Source of the DNA: Butyrivibrio proteoclasticus
Lineage (GTDB): Bacteria; Bacillota; Clostridia; Lachnospirales; Lachnospiraceae
Assembly: GCF_900115735.1 (NCBI RefSeq)
Contig: NZ_FOXO01000007.1
Location: 107,217 to 171,216 of the forward strand
Length of the DNA stretch: 64,000 nucleotides
Direction of reading: 5' to 3'
The notes under the pieces: generated by a model
The model's input: the letters and a program-made list of their open reading frames with translations, nothing else
Told to the model about the DNA's origin: nothing
The model's database searches: none
Shown here: in pieces, positions 42,545 to 51,313 of the stretch
How positions within the stretch are numbered: position 1 is the stretch's first letter
Layout: each line of letters opens with the position of its first letter
Translations under genes and position numbers: made by a program

Positions 42545-43414
42545 ATGACAATAAAGCAGATGAGAGAAATTAAGGAAAAAAGAGGATATAGTTATGCACA
42601 ACTTTCAGAGTATACGGGAGTTCCGGCAATAACTCTTCAGAAAATTTTTTCGGGAAAAACCAAGTCACCAAGAATTGCAACTCTTAATGCTATAGAAAAG
42701 GTTCTTGGAGGAGCTGAAGAGCAGTTTCAGGGCAAGGCCTTTGAATATGGGAAAAGCGGTTATTCTACCGGTGATGATCATGGCAATATTTTAAGGGAAG
42801 AGGAGCCTGTGTTTGGAAATCCCGATGGAATTAAATATGGTAATCCTAGTAAAAGACAGGGCGAATTTACGCTTGATGATTATTATGCTCTTCCTGATGA
42901 ACAGAGGGTTGAACTCATCGACGGCGTTTTTTACGATATGTCTGCTCCCAGGGTTGTTCATCAGGATATATCATATGTGATACATTCAGCAATTGCAGAC
43001 TATATTAAAAAGAATAAAGGCAAATGCAAAGCTTTTTCTGCTCCTGTGGATGTTCAGATTGATTGTGACGAAAAGACCATGGTACAGCCGGATGTTTTGG
43101 TAATATGTGACAGGGAAAAGATAAAAGGATTTGGAATATATGGTGCCCCTGATTTTTTGGTTGAAATACTTTCTAAGTCCACCAGAAAAAAAGATATGAC
43201 AATTAAACTTACAAAATATAGTGAAGCCGGGGTAAGGGAGTATTGGATAGTTGATCCTCACAAACGTATGCTGATCATCTATAACTTTATGGAAGAGGAC
43301 TTTATGCCTGTTATGATGCCTTTAAAGGGTGAGGCACCGGTGGCTATATATGACGGAAAATTGAAAATCAGTCTGGACGAGATAGCAGCATCCATAGATG
43401 AGTTTGGAGAGTAA
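42545..43414 (+). CDS. XRE helix-turn-helix fused to a Uma2-family nuclease-like domain
   Basis: A 289-residue fusion. Residues 1-60 form an XRE-type DNA-binding domain (YAQLSEYTGVPAITLQKIFSG), then a linker of about 40 residues. Residues 105-289 match the Uma2/DUF820 family with a PD-(D/E)XK-like core: VELIDGVFYDM, VQPDVLVICD, PDFLVEILS and KYSEAGVREYWIVDP. GGAGGG precedes the ATG at 42545. Uma2 proteins are widespread but poorly understood. The fusion suggests DNA-directed nuclease activity or a mobile-element-derived regulator. It is isolated, with intergenic DNA on both sides. Confidence 0.85.
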   Translation: MTIKQMREIKEKRGYSYAQLSEYTGVPAITLQKIFSGKTKSPRIATLNAIEKVLGGAEEQFQGKAFEYGKSGYSTGDDHGNILREEEPVFGNPDGIKYGNPSKRQGEFTLDDYYALPDEQRVELIDGVFYDMSAPRVVHQDISYVIHSAIADYIKKNKGKCKAFSAPVDVQIDCDEKTMVQPDVLVICDREKIKGFGIYGAPDFLVEILSKSTRKKDMTIKLTKYSEAGVREYWIVDPHKRMLIIYNFMEEDFMPVMMPLKGEAPVAIYDGKLKISLDEIAASIDEFGE

Positions 43415-43588
43415 ACTTCTAAAAATGGGCGAAAATGCACAACAATGTTAGTTAATTTAGTTTATATTCTGTCAGAGAAAAAGTAGTATATTTGTGTGGC
43501 ATTAACACATATATCAGGAACAATAGCGGAATTAAAGGTATTTTGCTATAGTTCTTTACCTTTTGAAAGGATAAGATAGCTGCAGATT

Positions 43589-45376
43589 ATGAGTAGAGAA
43601 ACTGAAAATGTATTGGATATGAATATTAAGGATACTGACACCTGGAAAGCCCTTAATAACGGTGGATGGACAAATAGGAGATTGAAAGAAGGCTATAAGT
43701 GCGACAACTGTAAGAGAGCCATTGCCATAAAAAAAGTTACTGTTTCTGAGTTTGGAACTTACAGAGTAGACTTAGAATTTATGGCAAAAGATAATATCAG
43801 GGATATGTCACTTTTTGCAGGCAGAAGGAATATGGTTTCCCGGGGAATAAACCTTGCCAAGGGCGAAAAGTATAAAAAGAGCTTTTACATTGCCGTTACT
43901 CCATATATTCCGGCGTTATCAGCAAAAAGGTATGATGACAAGACTATATATGTAAGCTTTACTCATGCTGATATTGTTGAGCTTTGCGATATAAAGGTGG
44001 TTAAAGAGGAAGTGCCTGTTATCTGGGTAGCCGGTGACTCTACGCTTACTGATCAGAATGCCGGGATACCTTATTATCCATATGGAAGCTGCGCCGGATG
44101 GGCGCAGACTCTTTTAAGATATATGGATAAAGCTACCGTCTGCAATCTGGCTCATTCAGGAATGACAACCAATTGTTTTAGGGATGATGGACATTTTGAT
44201 ATAGCAAAAGAGATGATAAAAAAGGGAGATTTTTTTATCATACAGTTTGGACACAATGACCAGAAGAGAAGAAATCTAAAGGCTTTTGAAGGCTATAAAG
44301 AAAATCTGAAAAGGTATGCATGTGAAGTAAGAGAACTTGGTGCAAAGCCTGTAATCTGTTCACCCATAAGCCGCAATTCTGATTTTTCTCTTTTAAAACC
44401 ATATAGAGATGCATGCCTTGAAGCAGCCAAGGAGCTGAATATTCCATTTATTGATCTTCATGATTTCACATTTGAAAAATGGCAGGAATTTGGAGAAAAT
44501 GCAAAAGATTATTTTATTCCCGGTGATATTACACATACCAATGAGTACGGTGCGATGCTTGTCGCAGACTTTTTTGTCATGGAAATCTATCGGAAAATAT
44601 CTTCAAATTCTATTTCAAGTGACTATTCTGAAAGCTTAACAGACCTTTTTGACTGGAAAACTTTGGAAGAGGCTTCTTATAAAGAATATAAAATAGAAAA
44701 TATCGAAAAAAATCTGCCTAAAGAGCTACCCGGACTTGATATTTTCAGTATTGAACCTCCATATGTTGATATAACAGATATTCCAGATAGTGATGGAGTT
44801 AAAAAAGCATATAATTACGGACTATTAGACCCTTGCGTAATGTATCTTCATCCCCATGCCGTTATGCCGAGAGCGCAGCTTCTCATGGTTATGTTCAAGG
44901 CGTTCAGAATGGCAGGAAAACGTCCCTATGAAAATAGGTTTGCAGATATAAATGAATATGACTGGGATGCCGGATATGTTCAGGCACTTATTGATGAAGA
45001 ACTTATAGATGATGTAACAATAGGAGAAAATAAAGATACAGGTAAGCTTATGTTTAGACCGGATGATCCCCTTAAGTATGATGAATTTATCAGTTTTCTT
45101 GTGAGATTTTTAGAAAAAGATATAGAAAAAAGAAAGAAACTGTCATTGGCGGAATGTCTGAAAAAAGCTGAAGAAATTAAGTTGATAGGAGATAAAGAAT
45201 ATAAACAAAGCTTTGGTACGGTAAAGTGTATGTCAGAAAAAGAAAGGTATGAAGTAGCAAAGGGGGCTAACATTTCAAGAGCAGAAGTTTATACCGTGCT
45301 GTCCCATTTTATGGATATAGCAGGTGGTATAGAGAGTGATTTGCCTTCAGGACTGGATATTCATCCGGTTCACTAA
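43589..45376 (+). CDS. SGNH esterase (rhamnogalacturonan acetylesterase-like) with SLH-like repeats
   Basis: A 595-residue protein. An N-terminal beta-rich region (about 10-140) precedes an SGNH/GDSL hydrolase domain (about 145-345). Its blocks are GDSTLTDQN (nucleophile Ser), SGMTTN, FGHNDQK (oxyanion Asn) and DITHTNEYGA (Asp-His). The C-terminal part (about 400-590) has three SLH-like segments (ending near MPRAQLLMVMFKAFRMAG, the PDDPLKYDEF segment and ISRAEVYTVLSHF). No signal peptide or membrane helix is seen at the N-terminus, so export for SLH anchoring is not explained. It is the first of the pectin-related genes. Confidence 0.82.
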   Translation: MSRETENVLDMNIKDTDTWKALNNGGWTNRRLKEGYKCDNCKRAIAIKKVTVSEFGTYRVDLEFMAKDNIRDMSLFAGRRNMVSRGINLAKGEKYKKSFYIAVTPYIPALSAKRYDDKTIYVSFTHADIVELCDIKVVKEEVPVIWVAGDSTLTDQNAGIPYYPYGSCAGWAQTLLRYMDKATVCNLAHSGMTTNCFRDDGHFDIAKEMIKKGDFFIIQFGHNDQKRRNLKAFEGYKENLKRYACEVRELGAKPVICSPISRNSDFSLLKPYRDACLEAAKELNIPFIDLHDFTFEKWQEFGENAKDYFIPGDITHTNEYGAMLVADFFVMEIYRKISSNSISSDYSESLTDLFDWKTLEEASYKEYKIENIEKNLPKELPGLDIFSIEPPYVDITDIPDSDGVKKAYNYGLLDPCVMYLHPHAVMPRAQLLMVMFKAFRMAGKRPYENRFADINEYDWDAGYVQALIDEELIDDVTIGENKDTGKLMFRPDDPLKYDEFISFLVRFLEKDIEKRKKLSLAECLKKAEEIKLIGDKEYKQSFGTVKCMSEKERYEVAKGANISRAEVYTVLSHFMDIAGGIESDLPSGLDIHPVH

Positions 45377-45478
45377 AAAATGTAGCATTTGCCCAGGTAT
45401 AGCCTGCTGGTAAATGCATGTTTTGGGATATCGTGGTATACTCATATCTGAAATATAATTTTGATATTGAGGTTTTAG

Positions 45479-45685
45479 ATGGATATTCAAAAGAAACAAA
45501 AACTCCTTGATCTCATCGATAAGGCAGGGAAGGGCAGTATCGAAGCGGCTGAGGAGATAGCTATGGCTTATTTTACAGGAAGTCTTGAAGGAAAAAAGAA
45601 TCTTGTGAAAGCTAAAAAATGGGCTTCATACGCAGCAAAACATGGGAGCGAAAATGCTGCGGATATTCTAAAAAAGTTAAGCTAA
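45479..45685 (+). CDS. Small Sel1-repeat protein
   Basis: A 68-residue protein with a single Sel1-like (TPR-type) repeat: AAEEIAMAYFTGSLEGKKNLVKA, the usual pattern of two helices with the conserved Ala/Gly positions. Sel1 proteins act as scaffolds. It is small and has no signal. It stands between the SGNH esterase and the CoA-transferase gene, on the same strand, and follows the esterase gene by 102 nt. A TGA-led AT-rich segment precedes it. Its partner is unknown. Confidence 0.65.
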   Translation: MDIQKKQKLLDLIDKAGKGSIEAAEEIAMAYFTGSLEGKKNLVKAKKWASYAAKHGSENAADILKKLS

Positions 45686-45723
45686 AAACTGAATAAAGAA
45701 ATTAAAACTACGAGGAGAATGCT

Positions 45724-47361
45724 ATGGGGGATGTAATGGGTAAAAAAGCTCTTCAGGCGGTCGCATGTTATGACGATCTTCTGGAGAAGCTTGATTTAAA
45801 GGTAGATACTCCGGTTATTTTTAATCTATCCGATGGAAGGAAGAAGCAGATAGAAAAGTCAGTATATGGGCACAACCCATTTCCTGGCCTTCTTAAGCTT
45901 GTTCTTTTATCACTCAGAAAAAAGGCTGTAAAGCGCCTGTATGAAGACGAAAAGGTCTTACAGACAGGTCCTGCGGCAGCTATTCTTGCACTGGATTCGG
46001 TGCTTGTTCAGGAAATAGGAAATATCAGAAATAATATAAAAGAAAATCAGCCTGTTATGTGTGATGTAGACATGGCAGGTCTTCAGGTAGTGCGTCTTTA
46101 CATGAGCGCATACGATGGAAATAATGATTTTATAAAAGCAAGATGTGATTCGGCTGTCCGTGTGGACAATGCTCTGAATGGCTCTTTTTATAAGTATAAA
46201 ACAAAGGACGGAAGGAAATTCTCTGCTCATGTCTACTATGAGTCTCAGAAAAAGATAATGATGGAGACTTTGGGAATAACCAAAGAACCGGAAAAGTTTG
46301 TATTAAGTTCCCTTCCGTTCGATAAAATAACAACTGCAAAAGCTGTTAGACAGTGGAATGCGCAGGATTTGGAAGAGAAGACCTTTGAAAATGGCGCTTG
46401 CGGATGCATGCTTCGTACAAGACAGGAGTGGGAAGAGAGCGAAGTGGGCAAGGCTGTATGTGAGATGCCTCTTTTCAGACTTAAAAAAGTAAACGATGAA
46501 CCTAAAAAGAAATTTGGAAAGTTTGATAAAAATATAGGACCGCTTTCAGGAATTAAAGTTCTGGACCTTACTCATATTATTGCAGGACCTGCATGCACAA
46601 GGCTTCTTGCAGAAGCAGGGGCAGACGTTCTTATGGTAAGAAGAGGTAAATATGTAGAACAGGAACAGGCAATGCTGGAACTTGACGGATGGGCCGGAAA
46701 GCGAAGTATTCAGCTTGACTTCAATAATCCAAAGCAGCTTGAAAAGGCAAAAAAACTTGTGAAAGAGGCTGATGTAGTTGTGTGCTCATACCAGGTAGGC
46801 GCACTTGATAAATTTGGTTTGTCAGAAGAGGATATTCATAAGCTAAATCCAAATGTGATTTATGGAAGCCTACGCTGTTTCTCAGATACAGTTTGGAATG
46901 AAAGGCCGGGATGGGCACCGTGTGCTGAAGATATAACAGGACTTAGTGTCAGAAACGGTTCACTTAAAAAGCCTGTTAATTTAAACGGGGTTCCTCTTGA
47001 CTATATCCCCGGAATGATTCTTTGCGCAGGAATTCTAAAGGCTCTTAAACTTCAACTTACAGAAGGCGGAAGCTATACAGTTACCGGCTCACTTACCAGA
47101 GGTGGCTATTGGCTTCATGAATGTACAGATCTCTGGGAAAAGCTTGAAGGAAGAGTTACTTTTCACACGGAAAAGAGTTCTATTGTGCACAATTCAAGGC
47201 TTCCTCTCTGGAACGATGTCTTTACGAAGGTTCCTGATACGGCAGTCGGAAATGTTTATTTTACAACTCCGGCAACCAATATAGGAAAAGAAGAGAATAC
47301 ATACAGACCTAATAATATGTATTTTAATGATGGAAAGATAGGATTCAGAAAAAAGTCATGA
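45724..47361 (+). CDS. Family III (CaiB/BaiF) CoA-transferase-like protein
   Basis: A 545-residue protein. Residues about 275-545 match the CaiB/BaiF fold: GPLSGIKVLDLTHIIAGPACTRLLAEAGADVLMV, KRSIQLDFNNPKQLEKAKKL and VNPNVIYGSL-like segments. The first 270 residues look like a second, diverged half without the nucleotide/CoA motifs. Normal members are about 400 residues, so the catalytic half is shorter than usual. It moves CoA between acids in related enzymes, but acting on sugar acids is not known to me. GAGGAG precedes the ATG. It is followed by an MFS transporter, suggesting that the two share a substrate. Confidence 0.75.
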   Translation: MGDVMGKKALQAVACYDDLLEKLDLKVDTPVIFNLSDGRKKQIEKSVYGHNPFPGLLKLVLLSLRKKAVKRLYEDEKVLQTGPAAAILALDSVLVQEIGNIRNNIKENQPVMCDVDMAGLQVVRLYMSAYDGNNDFIKARCDSAVRVDNALNGSFYKYKTKDGRKFSAHVYYESQKKIMMETLGITKEPEKFVLSSLPFDKITTAKAVRQWNAQDLEEKTFENGACGCMLRTRQEWEESEVGKAVCEMPLFRLKKVNDEPKKKFGKFDKNIGPLSGIKVLDLTHIIAGPACTRLLAEAGADVLMVRRGKYVEQEQAMLELDGWAGKRSIQLDFNNPKQLEKAKKLVKEADVVVCSYQVGALDKFGLSEEDIHKLNPNVIYGSLRCFSDTVWNERPGWAPCAEDITGLSVRNGSLKKPVNLNGVPLDYIPGMILCAGILKALKLQLTEGGSYTVTGSLTRGGYWLHECTDLWEKLEGRVTFHTEKSSIVHNSRLPLWNDVFTKVPDTAVGNVYFTTPATNIGKEENTYRPNNMYFNDGKIGFRKKS

Positions 47362-47389
47362 AGTAATGTATTTTCCGGGGGAATTGGGG

Positions 47390-48697
47390 ATGAAACTTAA
47401 TTATAAAAGAACTATACTTATTGGTTTTGCTTTTTTATCAATATGTGCATTTTGGCAGTTTTATGATAATGAGATACCCAAGATATTAAAATACAATTTT
47501 AATCTTGGTGAGACAGCAACAGGCGCGATCATGGCGCTTGATAATGTATTTGCACTTTTTATGCTTCCTTTTTTTGGAGCTTTGTCTGATAAGACAGATA
47601 CAAGATTTGGAAAAAGAATTCCCTACATTTTTATAGGAACTGTCATGGCAATCACTTTTTTGACAATTCTTATTCAGGTTGCAAGACCAAGCGGTAATCT
47701 GGTTTTCTTTATCGTGATACTGCTTCTGCTGCTTATATCGATGGGAATTTACAGATCGCCGGCAGTTTCGCTTATGCCTGACCTTACTCCGGCCCCTGTC
47801 AGAAGTGCAGGAAATGCCATAATCAATCTCATGGGTGCTTTGGGCGGAGTATTTACTCTTGTTATGACAATACTTTTGGTAAAAGCCGCAAATAATGCGG
47901 CAGATACCAATTACACTCCACTGATGGTGAGCATAGTGGTCCTCATGGCGGTATCCATCATGATTCTGGTGCTTACCATAAAAGAAAGATCAATAAAAAA
48001 GCAGATAGAAAAAGAGGGCGGTCTTGGCTCTCTTGGCGAAAAGATTGAAAAAGAAATAAAAGAAAATGAGGCTACAGATAAGCTTCCAAAGGAAGTGTTC
48101 AGGAGCCTTAGCTTCCTCCTTTTATCAGTGGCTTTCTGGTATATGGCTTACAATGCAGTGACAACAGCTTATACCAGATATGTTGAGGAAGTTTGGAATC
48201 TTAAAGACGGAAGCTATGCTACAACACTTCTCATTGCAACAGTTGCGGCTGTACTTAGCTACATTCCTATTGGAATAATATCCAGTAAGATAGGCAGAAA
48301 AAAGACAATTCTGGGAGGTGTCGTTATTATGACGATCTGCTACCTGGTTGCAGCTTTTTTGCCTCACTATACAAACTCCATAAATATCTTTTTTGCACTT
48401 ATAGGAATCGGCTGGGCAGCCATAAATGTAAACTCTTATCCTATGGTTGTAGAGATGAGCAAGTCAGGAGATATAGGTAAATATACCGGAACATATTATA
48501 CATTTTCCATGGCAGCGCAGGTGTTTACACCTATTCTTTCAGGAATGCTCTTGGAATATGTTTCTTACAGAACACTTTTTCCTTATGCAGTTGTCTTTTC
48601 TTGTCTGGCATTTTGTACCATGATTATGGTAAAACATGGAGATGTGAAGCCGGCTAAAAAAGAAAGTATACTTGAGAATTTTGATGTGGATGATTAA
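47390..48697 (+). CDS. MFS transporter (SLC45/GPH-like sugar symporter)
   Basis: A 435-residue permease with about twelve transmembrane helices. The start of helix 1-2 (FWQFYDNEIPKIL) and the loop 2-3 motif GALSDKTDTRFGKRIPYI are typical of SLC45/GPH sugar:cation symporters. A long charged loop (about 205-225) separates the two halves. An earlier start at 47366 is possible, but the GGGG directly before the ATG at 47390 supports the shorter form. It lies 28 nt downstream of the CoA-transferase gene, so the two are cotranscribed. Likely substrates are sugar or uronate disaccharides from pectin, by context only. Confidence 0.85.
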   Translation: MKLNYKRTILIGFAFLSICAFWQFYDNEIPKILKYNFNLGETATGAIMALDNVFALFMLPFFGALSDKTDTRFGKRIPYIFIGTVMAITFLTILIQVARPSGNLVFFIVILLLLLISMGIYRSPAVSLMPDLTPAPVRSAGNAIINLMGALGGVFTLVMTILLVKAANNAADTNYTPLMVSIVVLMAVSIMILVLTIKERSIKKQIEKEGGLGSLGEKIEKEIKENEATDKLPKEVFRSLSFLLLSVAFWYMAYNAVTTAYTRYVEEVWNLKDGSYATTLLIATVAAVLSYIPIGIISSKIGRKKTILGGVVIMTICYLVAAFLPHYTNSINIFFALIGIGWAAINVNSYPMVVEMSKSGDIGKYTGTYYTFSMAAQVFTPILSGMLLEYVSYRTLFPYAVVFSCLAFCTMIMVKHGDVKPAKKESILENFDVDD

Positions 48698-48777
48698 CAG
48701 GATAAAATAGATTTATGTGCTGAAAAAGTATGTAAAGTATTTGTGTTGTTTTTACCATTTTTTGTTAACTATAACCA

Positions 48778-48786
48778 TGTTATAAT
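48778..48786 (+). promoter_or_regulatory. Extended -10 promoter of the AraC regulator
   Basis: TGTTATAAT (TG at 48778-48779, TATAAT at 48781-48786) with no good -35. The ATG at 48822 follows 35 nt later. Confidence 0.6.
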
Positions 48787-48821
48787 ACTGCATGACGCTT
48801 ATTTGGGGATTGGGGTATTAT

Positions 48822-51104
48822 ATGTTTAAATTTAAGAAGTTTTCTGAGCTTCCGCTTAGAAGGATTGCTTATAAATACAAAGTGCTGATTGGAATTACGC
48901 TGTTTTTGATAGTGGCAGTGGTTTCTTTCGGCACTATTTTTATTAAGAGCTACATAGACAGAAACAGGGATCTTAGAAAAGCAGAGCTGGTAAAAGATGC
49001 AGAGAATATGCTAAACAGTATTGAAAACAGCCTTATCACAGTCCATAAGTATTATCTTGCATCTGAGAATAATACAAAACTCCGCTATGTAGTTGAGAAT
49101 GATGTTGATTACTCTAAAGTCAGCTCCATAACTGATGCAGGGGATATTCTGGATGGCGGCAACATTGTAACAGACTATGTGGCAAATTATTCTCTTGTGA
49201 ATTTCAAGACTGATACTGTCCTTGGCACAAAAGGAAAGTATGACATCAATGAAGTTAAAAATCTAGATGAGCTGACTGAACTCTACGATGCATATAAGGA
49301 GACTTATACAAAGAATCTGTGGGTCTACATTGATGGGGCAGAGCCGGATAAATACAGCAAGGAGTACAGAACTACCGTACCTTTATATGGGCTTGACCTG
49401 GTGCTCTTTGTTCCATTTTCTGAAGTTACACCATATGCCCTTGAAGTGATAAACATTGATATGTCGCAGATCATAAGCGATATCAGAAAGCAGCTTGGTG
49501 AAAACCAGCAGGCAGCTCTTTATACTGCGGATGGCAAGCTTATTTTTTCTACTGATAAAGAGTTTCCCAATCAGATAGAAATGGAAAAGACAGATATAAA
49601 TGCCATTTATTCCACAAAAAATGATGATGGTAAAAAAGTATTTATTAGTGCCAAAACATCAAGTATTGCAGGACTTACTCTTTATGTGGCAAATTATTCT
49701 GACAGAATTGAGCTGTTTGTAAATGTTTATTACCTGATCGCATTTGTATTGATTGTTCTTTTATTGTTCTTTGGAGCAACGATCCTGTTTAACAGTATTT
49801 ATAAGCCTATCCAGACAGCTATTGGAGAAATAGAAAAGTCAAGTGACTATAAGCTCCGCCCGGGGGAAGATGAACTTCAGTACTTAACTGACAGTGTTAA
49901 AAAACTTGATAGTAAAAACACTTCACTTATAAGCCATACCACAGCTCTTTTTGCTACAAGGATTTACAGAAATGAACTAACAAATACTGAAATAGATCAG
50001 TATTTGTATAGACTATCGTTATCAAATAGAGTTCCTTCTTTTTACAGGATACTTACCTTTGTGCTTAGATCAATGGATGATGACAGTCCGGTGTTCTCTG
50101 ATAGGGACAAGAGTATCTGCAATCAGATCATTGACAAAATAACAGAAGATTGCGGCATGAAGGAGTTTTTGCCTCCTGTGTATTACGCGAGGTCGATCGT
50201 TGTTTTTATCAGCTGTGACGGAAGAGGGACTGAAAAAGAACTGATTGAGAAAAACTACAATTTCATGACACAGTATGTCTACAATACTTTTGGGTTAAAT
50301 ATAGGCATAGGAATCAGTAGTGATTACTCGGATATATATTCAATAAATAAGGCATATCTGGAAAGTGTTCAGGCACTTCACTATGGAAAGATAGATATGG
50401 GAAGCTATCTTAGTTATTACCGCATGGGTGCCGGCATGGACCGGATATCTTTTGACAGTGATATAGAGGAAAAGCTTAGAAGGGCCCTCAGAAGAGGCGA
50501 CAAGGAGGAAGCATATTCAGTAGTTGACGGTCTTTTCGAGAAGCTCATTACTATGGATGTTTCCAGGGATAACTGTGTACCTGTTTTGCTGCAGCTTGTA
50601 AATGGGATTGTTCTTGAAGTTCAGACTGCTGGAATTGGTACAAATGTGTTTAGAGAAGAGCTCAGGCAGATATATCCTGTTATACTTGATTACAATGATC
50701 TCAACCGTGTGAGAAAGTACATAAAGTTCAATATGATAGATCCTGTCATTTATCATCAGAACAACGTGCTCGACAGTCAGTCAGCCAATATAATGACTGC
50801 AATTGAAAAGCTTGTCGAGGATAAAGAGGGTAATATCTCCTTGAATGAATGTGCTGAGAGCCTTGGTTATCACACAAGCTATATCTGGAGAATACTTAAA
50901 GAGGAAAAGAATCTTACCTTTACTGAGTATGTTGATAAATATAAGATTAAATATGCTAAAAAGCTTTTATCTGAAACAGATATGACAGTAGGGGCTATAG
51001 CGGAAAAGCTTAACTATACAAATTCTCAGAATTTCATCAGATTTTTTAACAAAATGGAGGGAATTACTCCCGGAAAATACAGACAGGCGTTAAAAGAGGC
51101 TTAA
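48822..51104 (+). CDS. Membrane-bound AraC-family regulator (YesS-like)
   Basis: A 760-residue one-component regulator. Helix 1 (about 22-44), an extracellular sensor (about 45-295), helix 2 (about 296-322), a linker domain, and a C-terminal AraC helix-turn-helix pair (about 665-760; SLGYHTSYIWRILKE and KLNYTNSQNFIRFFNK). This is the layout of regulators placed next to LplB/YtcP-type transporters such as YesS in Bacillus. The ATG at 48822 follows GGGG. It would sense the oligosaccharide outside the cell and activate the transport operon downstream, whose promoter lies 135 bp after its stop. Confidence 0.9.
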   Translation: MFKFKKFSELPLRRIAYKYKVLIGITLFLIVAVVSFGTIFIKSYIDRNRDLRKAELVKDAENMLNSIENSLITVHKYYLASENNTKLRYVVENDVDYSKVSSITDAGDILDGGNIVTDYVANYSLVNFKTDTVLGTKGKYDINEVKNLDELTELYDAYKETYTKNLWVYIDGAEPDKYSKEYRTTVPLYGLDLVLFVPFSEVTPYALEVINIDMSQIISDIRKQLGENQQAALYTADGKLIFSTDKEFPNQIEMEKTDINAIYSTKNDDGKKVFISAKTSSIAGLTLYVANYSDRIELFVNVYYLIAFVLIVLLLFFGATILFNSIYKPIQTAIGEIEKSSDYKLRPGEDELQYLTDSVKKLDSKNTSLISHTTALFATRIYRNELTNTEIDQYLYRLSLSNRVPSFYRILTFVLRSMDDDSPVFSDRDKSICNQIIDKITEDCGMKEFLPPVYYARSIVVFISCDGRGTEKELIEKNYNFMTQYVYNTFGLNIGIGISSDYSDIYSINKAYLESVQALHYGKIDMGSYLSYYRMGAGMDRISFDSDIEEKLRRALRRGDKEEAYSVVDGLFEKLITMDVSRDNCVPVLLQLVNGIVLEVQTAGIGTNVFREELRQIYPVILDYNDLNRVRKYIKFNMIDPVIYHQNNVLDSQSANIMTAIEKLVEDKEGNISLNECAESLGYHTSYIWRILKEEKNLTFTEYVDKYKIKYAKKLLSETDMTVGAIAEKLNYTNSQNFIRFFNKMEGITPGKYRQALKEA

Positions 51105-51159
51105 ATAGGCACTTTAACAACAATAATCAATTTATTGATAATGCAAAATGCACAAAAGA

Positions 51160-51201
51160 GCATTGTAAAAAGCATCCTTAATTGGATGCTTTTTACAATG
51201 C
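51160..51201 (+). terminator. 18-bp perfect stem after the AraC gene
   Basis: GCATTGTAAAAAGCATCC (51160-51177) and its exact complement (51184-51201) with a TTAATT loop. The inner GCATCC stem is followed by TTTTT within the outer arm, so it could act as a terminator in short form. Confidence 0.8.
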
Positions 51202-51216
51202 AAGAAAATGATTATA

Positions 51217-51244
51217 GACGTTATTTGAAAAACGTCCGTATAAT
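51217..51244 (+). promoter_or_regulatory. Transport-operon promoter with GACGTT dyad
   Basis: TATAAT (51239-51244) is preceded by GACGTT (51217-51222) and AACGTC (51231-51236), an inverted repeat placed where an activator such as the upstream AraC protein could contact the promoter. No consensus -35 is seen, which suits an activator-dependent promoter. The dyad assignment is inference. Confidence 0.5.
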
Positions 51245-51313
51245 TTGTACATGGTTCGCATCTGCCAATAAAGAAATGATGACATTATTACTAAAGTAAA
51301 TCAGGAGGTAATT

